Origin: Macrothele yani
Lineage: Eukaryota; Arthropoda; Arachnida; Araneae; Macrothelidae
NCBI GenBank assembly: GCA_039090855.1
Contig: CM077002.1
Coordinates: 83,580,194-83,644,193 of the forward strand
Direction: 5' to 3'
DNA: 64,000 nucleotides
The notes beneath the pieces were generated by a model that had not been told where the DNA came from, did no database searches, and saw nothing but the letters and a program-made list of their open reading frames with translations. The position numbers and the translations under genes are program-made. Numbering within the stretch: position 1 is the stretch's first letter; each line of letters opens with the position of its first letter. Shown here piece after piece: positions 23,605 through 35,107 of this stretch.

Positions 23605-23743
23605 CTTGAAAGTATTATGGTGTTTTTAAGGTTGGTTATGTCAATACATTTTGTTTGTCTTATGAGCTTGCCACGTTCCAGTTTAGTGTTGAGGTGCATC
23701 TTACATCTCACCAATCTATGGTCACTACCTGTGTTGAACTTGT

Positions 23744-24427
23744 TCAGCACACTGCAGTCTTCGATGACGAATTTTTTGTTACACATAATAAAATCAATTT
23801 CACTTGTCGTCCCAATTGGATGTCTCCATGTCCATTTCCTGTGTGGCTTTTTCTTGAAAAAAAGGAATTCAAGATGAAAAATCCTTCTGCCTCTGCAAAC
23901 TCAACGAGAGTATTTCCACGCTGGTTTCTGTTGCCGTGACCGAATTTACCTACTGAAGTTTCATTCTGTTGCCGTTGCCCTATTTTTGCATTGAAATCTC
24001 CCATAATTATCTTCAAGTGCTGCTTACCTTTATTATTTAGATGACGAATTTCCTCATAAAATTCTTCAATTTCTTCTTCAGGATGACTTGTGGTGGGTGC
24101 ATAAGTTTGAATAATCTGAGCCTGGTATCTTCTCGATAGTTGGATAACGAGTCGTGCAGCTCTGTCAGAGGAACTTTCAACTTCTACCACTTTATCCTTC
24201 AGTTTCTTGTTTATTATAAATCCAACACCACTAGTTCTGCCAGTATCTGTCCCACGATAATAGAAGAGATGTCCACTTTTCAGTTCAATGAGATCTTCTC
24301 CTTTTCTCCTTACCTCACTTAGCCCGACGATGTCCCACTTGATCCTTTGTAGTTCCTCTTCCAATTCAAGAAGCCTTGAATCAGAAGATAGGGAGCGTCC
24401 GTTATAGGTAGCCAAGGTCAGCATCAA
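23744..24427 (-). pseudogene. RTE-B endonuclease
   Basis: Starts MMLTLATYNGRSLSS and shows the EEP nuclease motifs: WDIVGLSEVRRKGED (Glu metal ligand), SGVGFIINKKL, IQTYAPTTSH and MGDFNAKIG. A slip in an A run near 23865 puts the end of the domain in another frame. Annotated relatives are often named craniofacial development protein 2-like because of this domain. Confidence 0.9.
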
Positions 24428-24776
24428 ATGGCAGCCTAGTCCGGTCCTCCGGGATTCTTAGCACCCTCTGCCTTCATGTCGCACTGGCCGCTGCCTTGGC
24501 CAGGTACATTCCAGCTGCCGGAGACTGAGGGCCAAGATTTAAGTTGTAGAGTCATTTTGGAGGTGTTTGGCCATAACTCACCACGCTGGCCAAGCGGGTT
24601 GGTGAGTGTGGGATAGCATTTCCTCTGATCCCGATGGTATAGTTATACCGCTATTGGCGGTCGTCAGAGCCCCTTTAGTGGGAACAGGATGCACCACGAG
24701 AAGGCGGGGTTGACATTTGTCAAGGAGAGGCTGTGATGTTACGCATCACCTGACCTTACATCCCGACCCTATATAT

Positions 24777-25127
24777 ATATACAGTATATATATTGTCTCA
24801 GCAACTATTTAAGAAATCAGGGTTAACTCAGTATAAAATGTACCCTGATACTTTGCTGCTGCTGCTGCTTACAGATGTTATCTATTTTGCACATCTGGAA
24901 GCCAGCAGTCCAAACTCTAAAATTCTTTCTAATAATTAGTAGGGTTTAGTATTATCTCAAAGTTCCAGCCAAACTCCATCCATGATACTAAAAAGGTTTT
25001 TGGGTCACTCTTGATGAAGGTCACGGAATGCATGAAATACAAAGTGAATTACATGTAGCATCAAAGCAATGTTATATACTCAGTATGATCTATCTTGTAG
25101 GAAGTCGAATGATCCAAAAAATAAATA

Positions 25128-25169
<42 letters not shown>

Positions 25170-25794
25170 GCTGAAAGTAAGCTGGAGTGAAATACCAGGG
25201 CGCTGAGTAACAAAATCAAACTATCCAGTTCCTAAGATCAAACACTTGAGTATAAACACGCAACACCTGCAAATATGCAGTAAGAGTTACACCATACCAA
25301 AAAGAAAGACACAGGGAAAATAAAGAGAAAAAGAAAGGTACAAAAGGTGATTGAATATTTAGTATTCTTCAAAACCATACTTCCATTTTTTACTGCAAAA
25401 ATGAAAAAAAAAAAAAATCAGGATGAAATTCTTGTAAGGTAGTGTGTCATGGACACCTAATTGGCATAACATACAAAGCATTGGAAACTGAAATAGGGCA
25501 AACTTTTCACAAATGGAGATAGAGATGTTCAATAATACCAACATAACGACTTTTTGTATTGGGTAAATTTTCTTTCAGAATGTTGCAACAGTTTGTTTTG
25601 TCAAATACAAGGCAGACATGGCATGACATGTGATATCAAAATAATAGTGAAAAAAAGTTGTGTTACAATCATTACTACACATGCACTTTGATAACAACAC
25701 ACATGAAAGTATTGAAAATAAACCCTGAATGACACTAAAAATTTTGAAACATTTGACATCAATTAAGAACTCAGTACAAGAACAGTTCAAGTAT
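24777..25794. other. Intron sequence, no recognised gene
   Basis: Between RTE-B and the foldback insertion. It contains only the (ATT)n run and AT-rich sequence. The short open frames at 25359-25790 carry no known motif. Confidence 0.5.
25130..25169. repeat. (ATT)n microsatellite
   Basis: About 13 uninterrupted ATT units. It could mark the tail of an old retroelement, but no coding sequence is attached. Confidence 0.95.
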
Positions 25795-26273
25795 CATATA
25801 TTCATACAGCATTGCAAATGTCATCTAGCTGCTAAATTATTCATGTGCTATTTAGACAATCTATATTTTGAGGTTACTCACCTTTATTCCCTAAATCTTT
25901 TAAGAGGTTTTCGTCTACACATTTCAACTCACGCAAACTTTACTCCCTTCCCTTCTTTTCCCTATGACCAAATTCAGATTCAAAATAACCTACCACAAAT
26001 ATACACAATTAAACTCCCTTTTAGATTAATGCGTTTTAGGGAGTTCAATTGTGTATATTCGTGGTAGATTATTTTGAATCTGAATTTGGTCATAGGGAAA
26101 AAAGGGAAGGGAGTGAAGTGAAGTTTGCGTGAGTTGAAAATGATTTTTTTTTTTTTTTTTTTGTTGCGGCCTCGAACCACGATGTAAATAGGAAAAATAT
26201 GAGTTGGAAATGTGTAGAGACAAAAACCTCCTAAAAGATTTAGGGAATAAAGGTGAGTAACCTCAAAATATAG
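25795..26273. repeat. Foldback (large inverted-repeat) insertion beside calpain exon
   Basis: Arms 25860-26020 and 26034-26273 are inverted copies, meeting at a spacer near 26027. The right arm has an extra segment of about 65 bp (26143-26207) containing a poly(T) run and bordered by a TGAGTTG repeat. The unit is flanked by a 13-bp direct repeat ACAGTTCAAGTAT (25782-25794 and 26274-26286). No transposase is seen. A non-autonomous foldback element is likely. Confidence 0.85.
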
Positions 26274-26354
26274 ACAGTTCAAGTATGTTGATTTCATAAT
26301 ATACAAAACTGAAAATACAGGATTTGATTTACTGGACTGAATACTTTCACCCAC

Positions 26355-26582
26355 CATTACTTCTTTGACATCCAGAACTGCATAAGCATGTGTTGGAACC
26401 AAACCCGCTCTCTCAGCCACATCCTCTTTAAGATCACCTGTTGCTATCGTAGTAAGAACATCACCCTTACGATGCCGATCCAGTAACATGCTGAAAATGT
26501 GGTCCTTGTTAAATGTTGGGTCAGACACTTCAATGCCTATTCTTTCAGGAATCCATCCAGTGAGAGCATGCAAATCAATATT
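26355..26582 (-). CDS. CAPN7: calpain-7 exon with the catalytic histidine
   Basis: 76 codons in phase 0, starting N-I-D-L-H-A-L-T-G-W-I-P-E-R-I and ending DVKEVM. The motif LVPTHAYAVLD (exon residues 61-71) holds the catalytic His of the calpain Cys-His-Asn triad at residue 65. The acceptor reads ttccatag and the donor gtgggtgaaa. This donor is chosen because the next exon starts G-K-R-L, giving the usual calpain KEVM-G-K-R-L joint. The exon is bordered by a foldback insertion about 80 bp downstream of its donor. An apparent longer reading frame beyond the donor is intron and foldback sequence. Confidence 0.92.
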
Positions 26583-27075
26583 CTATGGAAAGAATAAGAA
26601 TTTATTGAATTGATAAACACTTTTATTGCATTCAATCATGGGTACAATAGCAAATATGTACATGTTACCCACTGGTAACAGAACTGCAAATATGTGAAAT
26701 TTTTTTTTTTGGTAACAGAATTGAAGTATTCTTCATTGTGAGACCATTAACAATCCAACAGTTTCCTTATGGAAAGAGGAGCTATAATAAATCTTTCAGC
26801 CTAGACAAGTCCTCTTCATCAGTTACACCAATGTACAATGCCCTACTAATCTGATAATCAGTTATTTAACAGTAGTGTTTCTAAAAAGCTACAGTATATC
26901 ATAAAGCCATGCACTACTGCCATTTATGTTAAAACTCAACCACAATAATGACTGAAAGAAGGATAACTACTTAAAATAAGTTTTAGATTTTCAATTTAAG
27001 ACAATTGTTTATTTGACAAGGGAAAGGCTTTTTCATATAATGAAGACTTGAGAAATGGCAATTTTTTGGGGTAAC
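26583..27075. other. Intron sequence, no recognised feature
   Basis: Immediately upstream (minus sense) of the calpain exon that starts at 26582. AT-rich, with a poly(T) run at 26701. No genes or repeats identified. Confidence 0.5.
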
Positions 27076-27086
27076 ATCTTTGTTAG

Positions 27087-27577
27087 TTCTTTGAATAAAG
27101 CTCATGTTGAGAAATGGCTTCCTAGTTTAATTGAATTAATAATCTAAAGCAACTTATGGGATTTTACTAGGAAATTTTTTCTTTAATAGCAAATTTTCGG
27201 AGAAAACTCTTCTCCTTCTTCAGGCTGTCTTGTTGTTGTCACTTTTTCCTTGTCACTATCACGGTTACGGTTTACTTTGATGGTTACGGTTAACCTTGAC
27301 GGTTTAGGTTATTTTTCAACAAATCCTGCCAGATGTTAGGCAGGGAAAATCCTTTGCAGTCATTGATGATGGAATTTTGTTTTTTCTCAATCTCTATTCC
27401 TTCTTTCAGTTTTCTTTTTTGGAAATTGCTTTGGAAACTGATTACTTTAAGGGAATTCCAATCCATGCTGTGCCCAGTTTCTCTAACATGCCTATCTAAT
27501 CCAGTCTTGTTGGAGCAATTTTTTATAGCTGCTTTATGCTCAGCTATACGAGTTTCTAGTCTGCGACCTGTTTCACA
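27087..27577 (-). repeat. Inverted 3' arm of PLE-B
   Basis: Read on the minus strand it encodes the last part of the GIY-YIG domain (TGRRLETRIAEHKAAIKN to NIWQDLLKNNLNRQG) and the 3' tail, matching 28760-29215. It lacks the 18-bp duplication, and its tail is about 55 bp longer, matching the end of PLE-C at 46270-46325. Confidence 0.9.
27195..27223 (-). ncRNA. Hammerhead-like core, inverted arm of PLE-B
   Basis: Same sequence as 29128-29156, in the opposite orientation: CTGAAGA, GGAGAA / TTCTCC hairpin, GAAA. Confidence 0.5.
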
Positions 27578-27599
27578 AACTATAAACAATTCTCAAAAT

Positions 27600-29035
27600 T
27601 ACAGTTCAGATTACCTCAAATATATGGAATAGTCAAACTGCATAAAGAACACCAACCAATTAGACCAATAATAGACTCAAAAAACTCTATTCTTTCAAAT
27701 CTACACTATTTTTTAAAGTCACACCTTCAGAATCTTTTAAAAGAGCCACCTAACTTGATTAAAAACTCAATGCAGCTAAAAGAAAAACTAGAACTTCTTC
27801 CTAAATTAGATTCTCCTATTATGGGTAGTTTAGATATAGTGTCTATGTATACTCACATTAATATAGATCAACTTATAGACTTTATAGCGGAAGACTTGGC
27901 AGACCTAATAGTTTTTCACAACAAGGAAAAAAACATATTAGTAGGAATTTTTGAAATGCTTACTTTCTCTTTGCAGAACAACTACTTTCAATTTGGGAAA
28001 ACTTTTTTCATTCAAAAATCGGGGCTAGCAATGGGCTCCCCACTCTCCCCACTCTTAGCTAACTATTATGTGGGAAAACTAGAAGAAAAGATACTAGTAC
28101 AACCCACATACTTCTGCTTATATAGCAGATACATGGATGACATCTTATTTATAATAGATAGCTCAGAAATTATTCCAGAAAGAATTCTAGTCTCATTCAA
28201 TGAATTAGATGATTCCCTTAAGTTCACTATTGAACTTCAAAAAGAAAGAAGAATAAACTTCTTAGATATTACTATCTATTATGAAGATGAAAAATTCCTC
28301 ACTAGTTGGTATAAAAAACCAATGAATACTAAAAGACTACTGGATTTCAATTCGTATCACCCAGTTTCTATTAAGAAAAATGTAGCAAGTCAGTTTTTAG
28401 AAAAAATTAATAAAATAGTTTCTACTGCAGATAAAAAAGAAGTCCAAAAAGAAGAGCTTAAAGTCATACTTGCAGAGAATAACTATCCTAAAGAAGAAAT
28501 TGAGAAGCTTCTGAATTTTAATGGTACGATGAACCCACGAAAGCAACAAGTAAAATTCACTAGAAAAATTTCTTATCACAAAAGTTTATTTGAGGCTTTA
28601 AAGAGAATTAGTAAAAAATACAATATTAGGCTAGCTCCAAGTTTAGAGAACAAAGTTAAAAAAATTTTCCCTAAAATAGTTCAAAGAGAAGAAGATATTT
28701 TAAAAATGCAAGATGTAGTTTATGAAGTAAATTGTAGTTGTGGACTATCTTACATAGGTGAAACAGGTCGCAGACTAGAAACAGGTCGCAGACTAGAAAC
28801 TCGTATAGCTGAGCATAAAGCAGCTATAAAATATTGCTCCAACAAGACTGGATTAGATAGGCATGTTAGAGAAACTGGGCACAGCATGGATTGGAATTCC
28901 CTTAAAGTAATCAGTTTCCAAAGCAATTTCCAAAAAAGAAAACTGAAAGAAGGAATAGAGATTGAGAAAAACAAAATTCCATCATCAATGACTGCAAAGG
29001 ATTTTCCCTGCCTAACATCTGGCAGGATTTGTTGA
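27600..29035 (+). pseudogene. PLE-B reverse transcriptase with GIY-YIG nuclease
   Basis: Open from about 27600 (PQIYGIVKLHKEHQPIRPII, the PLE finger motif) through LDIVSMYTHI (motif A), GLAMGSPLSPLLANYY (motif B), SRYMDDILFI (motif C, catalytic DD), INFLDITI and TSWYKKP, to a C-terminal GIY-YIG variant (VVYEVNCSCGLSYIGETGRR, RIAEHKAAI). Two defects: an 18-bp in-frame duplication repeats TGRRLE inside the nuclease, and a one-base deletion near 28970 changes the last residues compared with the inverted arm. The N-terminus is truncated. Confidence 0.9.
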
Positions 29036-29127
29036 AAAATAACCTAAACCGTCAAGGTTAACCGTAACCATCAAAGTAAACCGTAACCGTGATAGTGACA
29101 AGGAAAAAGTGACAACAACAAGACAGC

Positions 29128-29156
29128 CTGAAGAAGGAGAAGAGTTTTCTCCGAAA
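29128..29156 (+). ncRNA. Hammerhead-like core in the PLE-B 3' tail
   Basis: CTGAAGA, a perfect 6-bp stem GGAGAA / TTCTCC with a 5-nt loop, then GAAA. It lies about 70 bp after the reading frame ends. In PLE-C the same place has a 7-bp deletion that removes the stem's 3' half. Confidence 0.5.
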
Positions 29157-29559
29157 ATTTGCTATTAAAGAAAAAAATTTCCTAGTAAAATCCCATAAGT
29201 TGCTTTAGATTATTAATCTTTGTTAGGTAATTTAGAGAAATGGAGATTACCTGTAAGATGTTTGTCTAGATCAGAAGTGGGGAAACTTTTCATGTTGAAA
29301 GGCCGCATTCAAGAAACTTCAATTCGATATACTTCAAAATGTACATAATTTTGTAAAAATCTAACTACTATGCATTAACTTCAAAAAAGGAAAAAAAATG
29401 CTAATTCTAAGGTTAACTAACTTTTTAATGACTTTATTGTGACAGTTTTTGTTGGAAAGCATTTGAATATTTAGTTGCAACATGGAGGTCTGCAGTTTCA
29501 GCTAATCCATTAGATGGGTATCTGTCATTTGTGACCTTATGGGTGTCTTGATTTGGGTT

Positions 29560-30235
29560 AGGTAGGAGAATGTAGATTCACAGCAATAAGTGGTTGAAAA
29601 GCAAGAAAGCATTTATCATGAATGTTGCCAAAGGTGTGGGTTTTCTACTCATTTTTTCCATATTTTAAGTGGATCCTTCTTAGCGTCAAATAAGGACTTT
29701 AAAATGTCATTTTCTGAGAGCTCAATCAATTCCATTTGTAGTTCTTTGGGAGCTATGGAGACATCAACTAGGTGAGGCTGAAATGCTAATTTGAGTGTGA
29801 TGTCATGATTCTCAAAGTCAGTTAAATTTTCATTGTATTCTCCAATTAATAAGTCATTAAGAACTGCGTATTCTTCAAATGATTCACATGAATCCTCCTG
29901 ATCATCAATGACCTTTGCTAACTGGGGAAAATGTTCATCTAAAATTTCCTTTTGAAAAGAAGAATTTTGAAAAAAAGATAGCTTTTTTCAAAATGCTTAG
30001 ATGTTTTTTGCCACATATACTTTATAGACTTGGATTTACCTTGCAAAGAAATATTCATATCATATTGCTTTGACATGATATCACACAGGAATGCAGCATT
30101 TCTATAGAAATCTTCTTTCAATAATTCACATCACTGATTCTGTTCTTCATAAAATTTAACTGTCTGTTCTTGCAAAGATAACATTTTTGTTAACACCTGT
30201 CCCTGCGATAACCAATGCACTAAAAGAATGATACA
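29560..30235 (-). pseudogene. hAT-1 transposase C-terminal part
   Basis: Starts at the other side of hAT-2: LLYHSFSALVHWLSQGQVL (family 'VRWLSRGKVL'), then SLQEQTVKFYEEQNQ, FLCDIMSKQYDMNISLQGKS, NLTDFENHDITLKLAF and IAPKELQMELIELSENDILK. This is the C-terminal order of GTF2IRD2/ZBED5-like hAT proteins. It has a one-base slip near 30215 and a stop near 30130. It lies 16.7 kb from its upstream partner. Confidence 0.78.
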
Positions 30236-30704
30236 GCAAATCCTATGGTTCATACACTTCTTTAATCACAGAATTCCAGGACTTTCGGATTTTTTTTTCC
30301 AGGACATATGATCCAAATGCTCCTACTTAAAATATAGTGAAACTGTAGGTCTGTTCAACCTGCAACCTACAACATACAACTCCCTACATGTTTGAGCAAA
30401 CTTAATATGCTGAAAATGATATCTGCTGCAGCTAATAAGAAGCTTAGAATCCCAGGTAAATACTGAAATACCAAAACTGTCACTGAAAATGTAACCAAGT
30501 TTAATTTCTACAAAACCTTTATACACATCATACTACACTGATTTTGAGAAAAAAATTATTTTTCTACTTTGGCTTCAGTTCAGTTATTGAAGCAAATTAT
30601 AGAATATAAAAAATATAAAACTCAAAAATATATAGGTATAAAATCTATAGTAAGAACATAAATGTGGCATTACGCTTGAGATGCTTTTGAATACCACACA
30701 ATCA

Positions 30705-33670
30705 ATATCATCATCATCATTGTCAACCATTATCAATCCACTGCTGGACAAAGGTCTCTCCAAGCCTCTTACACAACAGTCTGTCTTGTGCCAGTCTCCT
30801 CCATGTTACTCCTGCATACTTTCGAATTTCATCCGCTTATCTTCCATGTGGTCTTCTTTTGGGTCTTTTCTTGTCCCTTGGAATCCAATCTAAAATTTCG
30901 GCTGTCCATCGATGGTCTGTCCTTCTGGCAGTATGTCCAGTCCATTGCCATTTCAGGGATTTAACTCTGATCATGATGTCTTCCACTCTTGTCATTTTTC
31001 GGATCCACGAGTTCCTCTTCTTATCTCTCCTGGTTACACCAAGCATGCACCTCTCCATGCTGCTTTGAGTTGTCTGCAGCCTTTGTATGTCTCTTTTAGT
31101 TAAGGTCCATCAATCGATATATCTTCATTTCTTGTAAACGCATTGTACATCACTTTTGTCTTCTGAAAGGTCATTTTTAATCCCACTTCTTTACTCTTGT
31201 CAGCAAGTTCCTAAATCATACTCTGCAGCTCTGATGGGGTAGTTGCAAAAATGACTATGTCATCCAGTAAAACGAAGGTGAGTTAGATAATCTCCATTAA
31301 TCTTTATCCCTTTGTTTTCCCAGTTCAGTGATTGAAAGACATTTTCCAATGTTGCATTAAAGAGCTTGGGAGATATGGTGTCACCTTGTCTCACTCCCTT
31401 TCCAATTTTTATGTGTGCTGTATTCTCAAACAGCCGAATCTTTGCACTTGCATTTTCATAGATGTTATTAATAATATTAATGTACGCATCTTCAACACCG
31501 CAGAATTTCAAAGCCATTGTAACTGCTGATGGTTTCACTGAATCAAAGGCCTTTTCATAATCGATAAAAGCCATGCACAATGGAAGTTCATATTCCCTCG
31601 CTCTTTCAATTAGTTCTCTCAGTACGTGGATATGATCTATTGTGCTGTAGCCACTCCTGAATCCAGCTTGTTCTCTTGGTTGAGCCATGTCCAGAGTTAC
31701 CATCAAGCGGTGTGAAAGAACTTCAGTGAAGATTTTATAAACCATTGATAGGAGGCTGATAGGTCTGTAGTTCCTGAGATCCTCAATGTCACCTTTTTTT
31801 ATGTAGCAGGATCATTGTAGCATTGTTCCAATCCTCAGGAATCTTCTCTTCATTAAGGCATTGAGTGAAAACTTGGGTGAGTACTGCTTCAATTTCTCTA
31901 CTTGCTTCTTGTATAATGTCCGCAGTAATTCCACCTTCTCCTGGAGCTTTTCCCCGCTTCATGTTTCTGATTGCTCGTGCAACTTCTGCTGGGAGGACTG
32001 GAGGAACTCTGGTACTGGTACCTTTCATGATGTCTGGAGTACATGTATCATCCCTTTCATATAATTTGGAGTAGAAATCTTTCAGTCTTGTCAAAATTTT
32101 GCCTCTATTTCTTGTTACAGAACCATCTTCTTTTCTCAGAACCATAATCTGTTTTCTTCTCTTACTGAGAAGTCCCTTTGCTATCTTTAGGCTTTGGCTG
32201 TTTTCAATTGCTTTCCTCACTAGTTCACAGTTGAATTTCCTTACGTTTTCAGTGATGTTTTTTCATAGTGTCTTGCATAGCTCTATATATTCCACTTTGG
32301 AAGTCACATCTTCTTTAGTTGTCCTCATCTCTCTTCTTTTTTGCATCAACATTTTGGTTTTTCCTGATAATTTGTTCACATGAAACTTGTTCGTAGACCC
32401 AGCTAATCTTGTTGCTGTTTCCATAAGAGCTTTGGTTACTTTTCTGTTAACTTTGGATATGTCCACTTCTTCTGATGTTAAGACCTTCTAGAGCAGAGAA
32501 TCTGTTCCTCAGTTCCAATTTGAAGGTATTATGATGCTTTTTAAGGTTGGTCAAATGAATACACTTTGTTTGTTTCATGAGCTAGCCACTCAAGTTTAGC
32601 ATTGAGGTGCATCTTACATCTTACCATTCTATGGTCACTACCTGTGTTGAACTTGTTCAGCACACTGCAGTCTTCTATGACGAATTTTTTGTTACACATA
32701 ATAAAATCAATTTCACTTGTCCATCCATTGCTATGCTTCCATGTCCATTTCCTTTGCAGCTTTTTCTTGAAAAAGGAGTTCATGATGAAAAACCCTTTTG
32801 CCTCTGCAAACTCTATGAGAGTATTTCAATGCTGGTTTGTATTGCTGTGAACAAATTTACCTACTGAAGTTTCATTCTGTTGCCCTATTTTTGCATTGAA
32901 ATCTTCCATAATTATCTTCAAGTGTTGCTTGCCTTTATTATTTAGATGACAAATTTCCTCATAAAATTCTTCAATTTCTTCTTCATGATGACTTGTGGTG
33001 GGTGCATAAGTTTGAATAATCTGAGCCTGGTATCTTCTTGAGAGTTGGATAACGAGTCGTGCAGCTCTGTCAGAGGAACTTTCAACTTCAACAACTTTAT
33101 CCTTCAGTTTCTTGTTTATTAATAAATCCAACACCACTAGTTCTGCCAGTATCTGTCCCACGATAGTAGAAGAGATGTCCACTTTTCAGTTCAATGAGAT
33201 CTTCTCCTTTTCTCCTTACCTCACTTAGCTCGATGATGTCCCACTTGATCTTTTGTAGTTCCTCTTTTCCAGTTCAAGAAGTCTTGAATCAGAAGATAGG
33301 GAGTGTCCATTGTAAGTAGCCAAGGTCAGCATCAAATGGCAGCCTAGTCTGGTCCTCCGGTGATTCTTAGCACCCTCTGACTTCATGTCGCACTGGCCGC
33401 TGCCTTGACCAGGTACAATCCAGCTGCTGGAGACTGAGGCCCAAGATTTAAGTTGTGGAGTCATTTTGGAGGGGTTTGGCCATAACTCACCATGCTGGCC
33501 AAGCGGGTTGGTGACTGTGGGATAGCATTTCCTCTAATCCCGATGGTATAGTTATACCGCTATTGGCGGTCGTCAGAGCCCTTTTAGTGGGAACAGGATG
33601 CACCACGAGAAGGCGGGGTTGACATTTGTCAAGGAGAGGCTGTGATGTTGCACATCACCTGAACTTACAT
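30705..33670 (-). mobile_element. RTE-C: older, deleted RTE copy
   Basis: Same layout as RTE-B, from a (CAT)n tail at 30705 to the 5' UTR ending near 33670. A 218-bp segment present in RTE-B (equivalent to 21987-22204) is missing at about 31108, at a TCCA repeat. Further substitutions and slips occur. No clear target duplication was found. A Tc1-like element begins 14 bp beyond its 5' end. Confidence 0.9.
30837..33464 (-). pseudogene. RTE-C endonuclease and reverse transcriptase remnants
   Basis: Endonuclease pieces at 33225-33464 and 32826-33182 (NKKLKDKVVEVESSSDRA, IIMEDFNAKIG, where GDFN has become EDFN). RT pieces at 31789-32220 and 31260-31745 (FIDYEKAFDS, GVRQGDTISP). The FADD catalytic box near 31262 is destroyed by a small insertion that shifts the frame. 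The C-terminal piece is at 30837-31058. Not functional. Confidence 0.88.
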
Positions 33671-33683
33671 AAAACACTATTTA

Positions 33684-35105
33684 CATAGTGCTGTTAATAT
33701 AAATTGCAACACCATGAAAGAAACAGGCGACCACAATGAAATTTATGGAAGTGATTTGTTATGGTACAAGCAGCAAACGATCACAATTACATACCAGTTC
33801 TTGATGAGGAAGGCCAAAAAATTAGTAATAAGTAAATCCACCATGGGCGATGATAACCAAACCCACATGCTGTGCAACTGAATAAAAGAGAGTTTGGATG
33901 GCCGTCTGTGGTATTGGATTTCAATTCTGCTTCTACACGCATCCACAATTTGTTGGTTGTGACAGGTGGCGAGGCCATGTGAACCAGTTGTTGCGCGATG
34001 ACACCCTAGACGTTCTCTATAGGCAACAAACATGGTGAGCAAGCAGGCCAGAAAAGACAAGCAACTTGATGCGCACAGAGTATGTCTTGAAAAGCACGAG
34101 CAACATGGGGTTGGGCATTGTCTTGTTGGAAGCCGGCTCCCGGGATTATCTGAAGGAAAGGTAGAAGTTCAGCTTCCAACACTTCTGTGATGTAGCATTG
34201 GCTGTTTAATGTGCCTGTAATACGGAGTAAGTGAGTGTGTGAATGAAATGAAATAGCACCCCAGACCATCGTGCTTGGTGTGGGGCCAATATGGCGCTGC
34301 ACAATGCAGCCTTCCAGATGCCATTCACCATGGTATCTGTGAAGAAGGATTCGCTGGTCATGATGCATTAGATTGAATCTGGACTCTTCCGAAAACACAA
34401 TATGTTCCCATTCAGCACTCCAGTTTTGACGTTCATGGCACCACTATAATCACTGGCACCTATGGTTCAAAGTCAAGGGAAGTCGCTGCAATGGACAGTG
34501 AGCAATGAGGCCTCTCTGCAGCAGATTAGTGACAACAGTGCTTGCAGACATTGGATGATGTGTGACCAACCTTCATTGCTGCACAAGTGTGATGGATGGT
34601 GTTGTGCGAAGGCATCACTGCAATATCGTGCAAGTGCCTGTCTTCCCTCTCGGTTGTGCGATTTCGAGCTTCAGACCCTGCATGATGATGCATAGAACTG
34701 ACTGCTGTTTATTGACGCTATGTACACATAACAGTAGTTACATTATGCCTAATGTGTGCAGCAATATCATGGTATGATAAACCACCTTCTCTGAGTCCAA
34801 TGTTTCTACCTCTTTTAAACTCCGTCAAGTGTTCATATACTTGTCTTGTCCTCCTACATGGCATGTTTACATGCTAATAACTGCATACGTACGAGTTCAG
34901 TGATAGCAAGTTTAAATACCTGCTCTCTGAACACCTTCTTTTATAATCCCTGGTTGGACATTTTCGATGAGGTTTTGCGCACCTCACATTTGCATGTGCG
35001 CTGCAATTGTAATCCTTTAAATCTCCCACGGTGCCCTACACCCTGCAAACTTCGTGAAAATCTGAGCATTTCTTCATGGTGTTGCAATATCTATTAACAG
35101 CAGTG
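33684..35105 (-). mobile_element. Tc1-like element with inverted repeats
   Basis: Ends: TA plus CATAGTGCTGTTAATA and TTGCAACACCATGAA at left, and the inverse of CACTGCTGTTAATAG and TTGCAACACCATGAA at right, next to TA (35106-35107). The transposase relic runs on the minus strand from about 34800 to 33740. About 1.42 kb, near normal Tc1 length. Confidence 0.85.
33743..34800 (-). pseudogene. Tc1-like transposase relic
   Basis: Pieces read NLLQRGLIAHCPLQRLPL, then FSEESRFNL, where the usual SDES Asp is now Glu. MVWGAISFHS, FQQDNAQPHVAR (second Asp kept) and LLPIENVWD (third Glu kept) follow. Several frame changes occur after 34006. The loss of the first catalytic Asp as well as frameshifts make it inactive. 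Confidence 0.8.
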
Positions 35106-35107
35106 TA

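Larger units (their letters stand above)
21583..24764 (-). mobile_element. RTE-B: apparently full-length RTE element
   Basis: A 3182-bp element between two copies of GACCCTATATAT (21571-21582 and 24765-24776). On the minus strand: a 5' UTR of about 335 bp, endonuclease (23744-24427), reverse transcriptase and C-terminal region (21600-23604), then a (CAT)n tail. It is the longest member of the family here and the reference for RTE-A, -C and -D. It is disabled by one nonsense codon and a few slips in homopolymers. Confidence 0.93.
27087..29215 (+). mobile_element. PLE-B: Penelope-like element with inverted 3' arm upstream
   Basis: Layout: an inverted copy of the element's own 3' end (27087-27577), then a 5'-truncated RT plus GIY-YIG reading frame (about 27600-29060), then the 3' tail to 29215. 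ATCTTTGTTAG flanks the whole unit (27076-27086 and 29216-29226), a plausible 11-bp target duplication. Inverted partial copies upstream are known for Penelope elements. Confidence 0.9.

Noticed and set aside
25980..26354. Extension of the calpain frame beyond 26355
   Set aside because: This is read-through of the donor into the foldback repeat; the next true exon starts GKRL at 15541.
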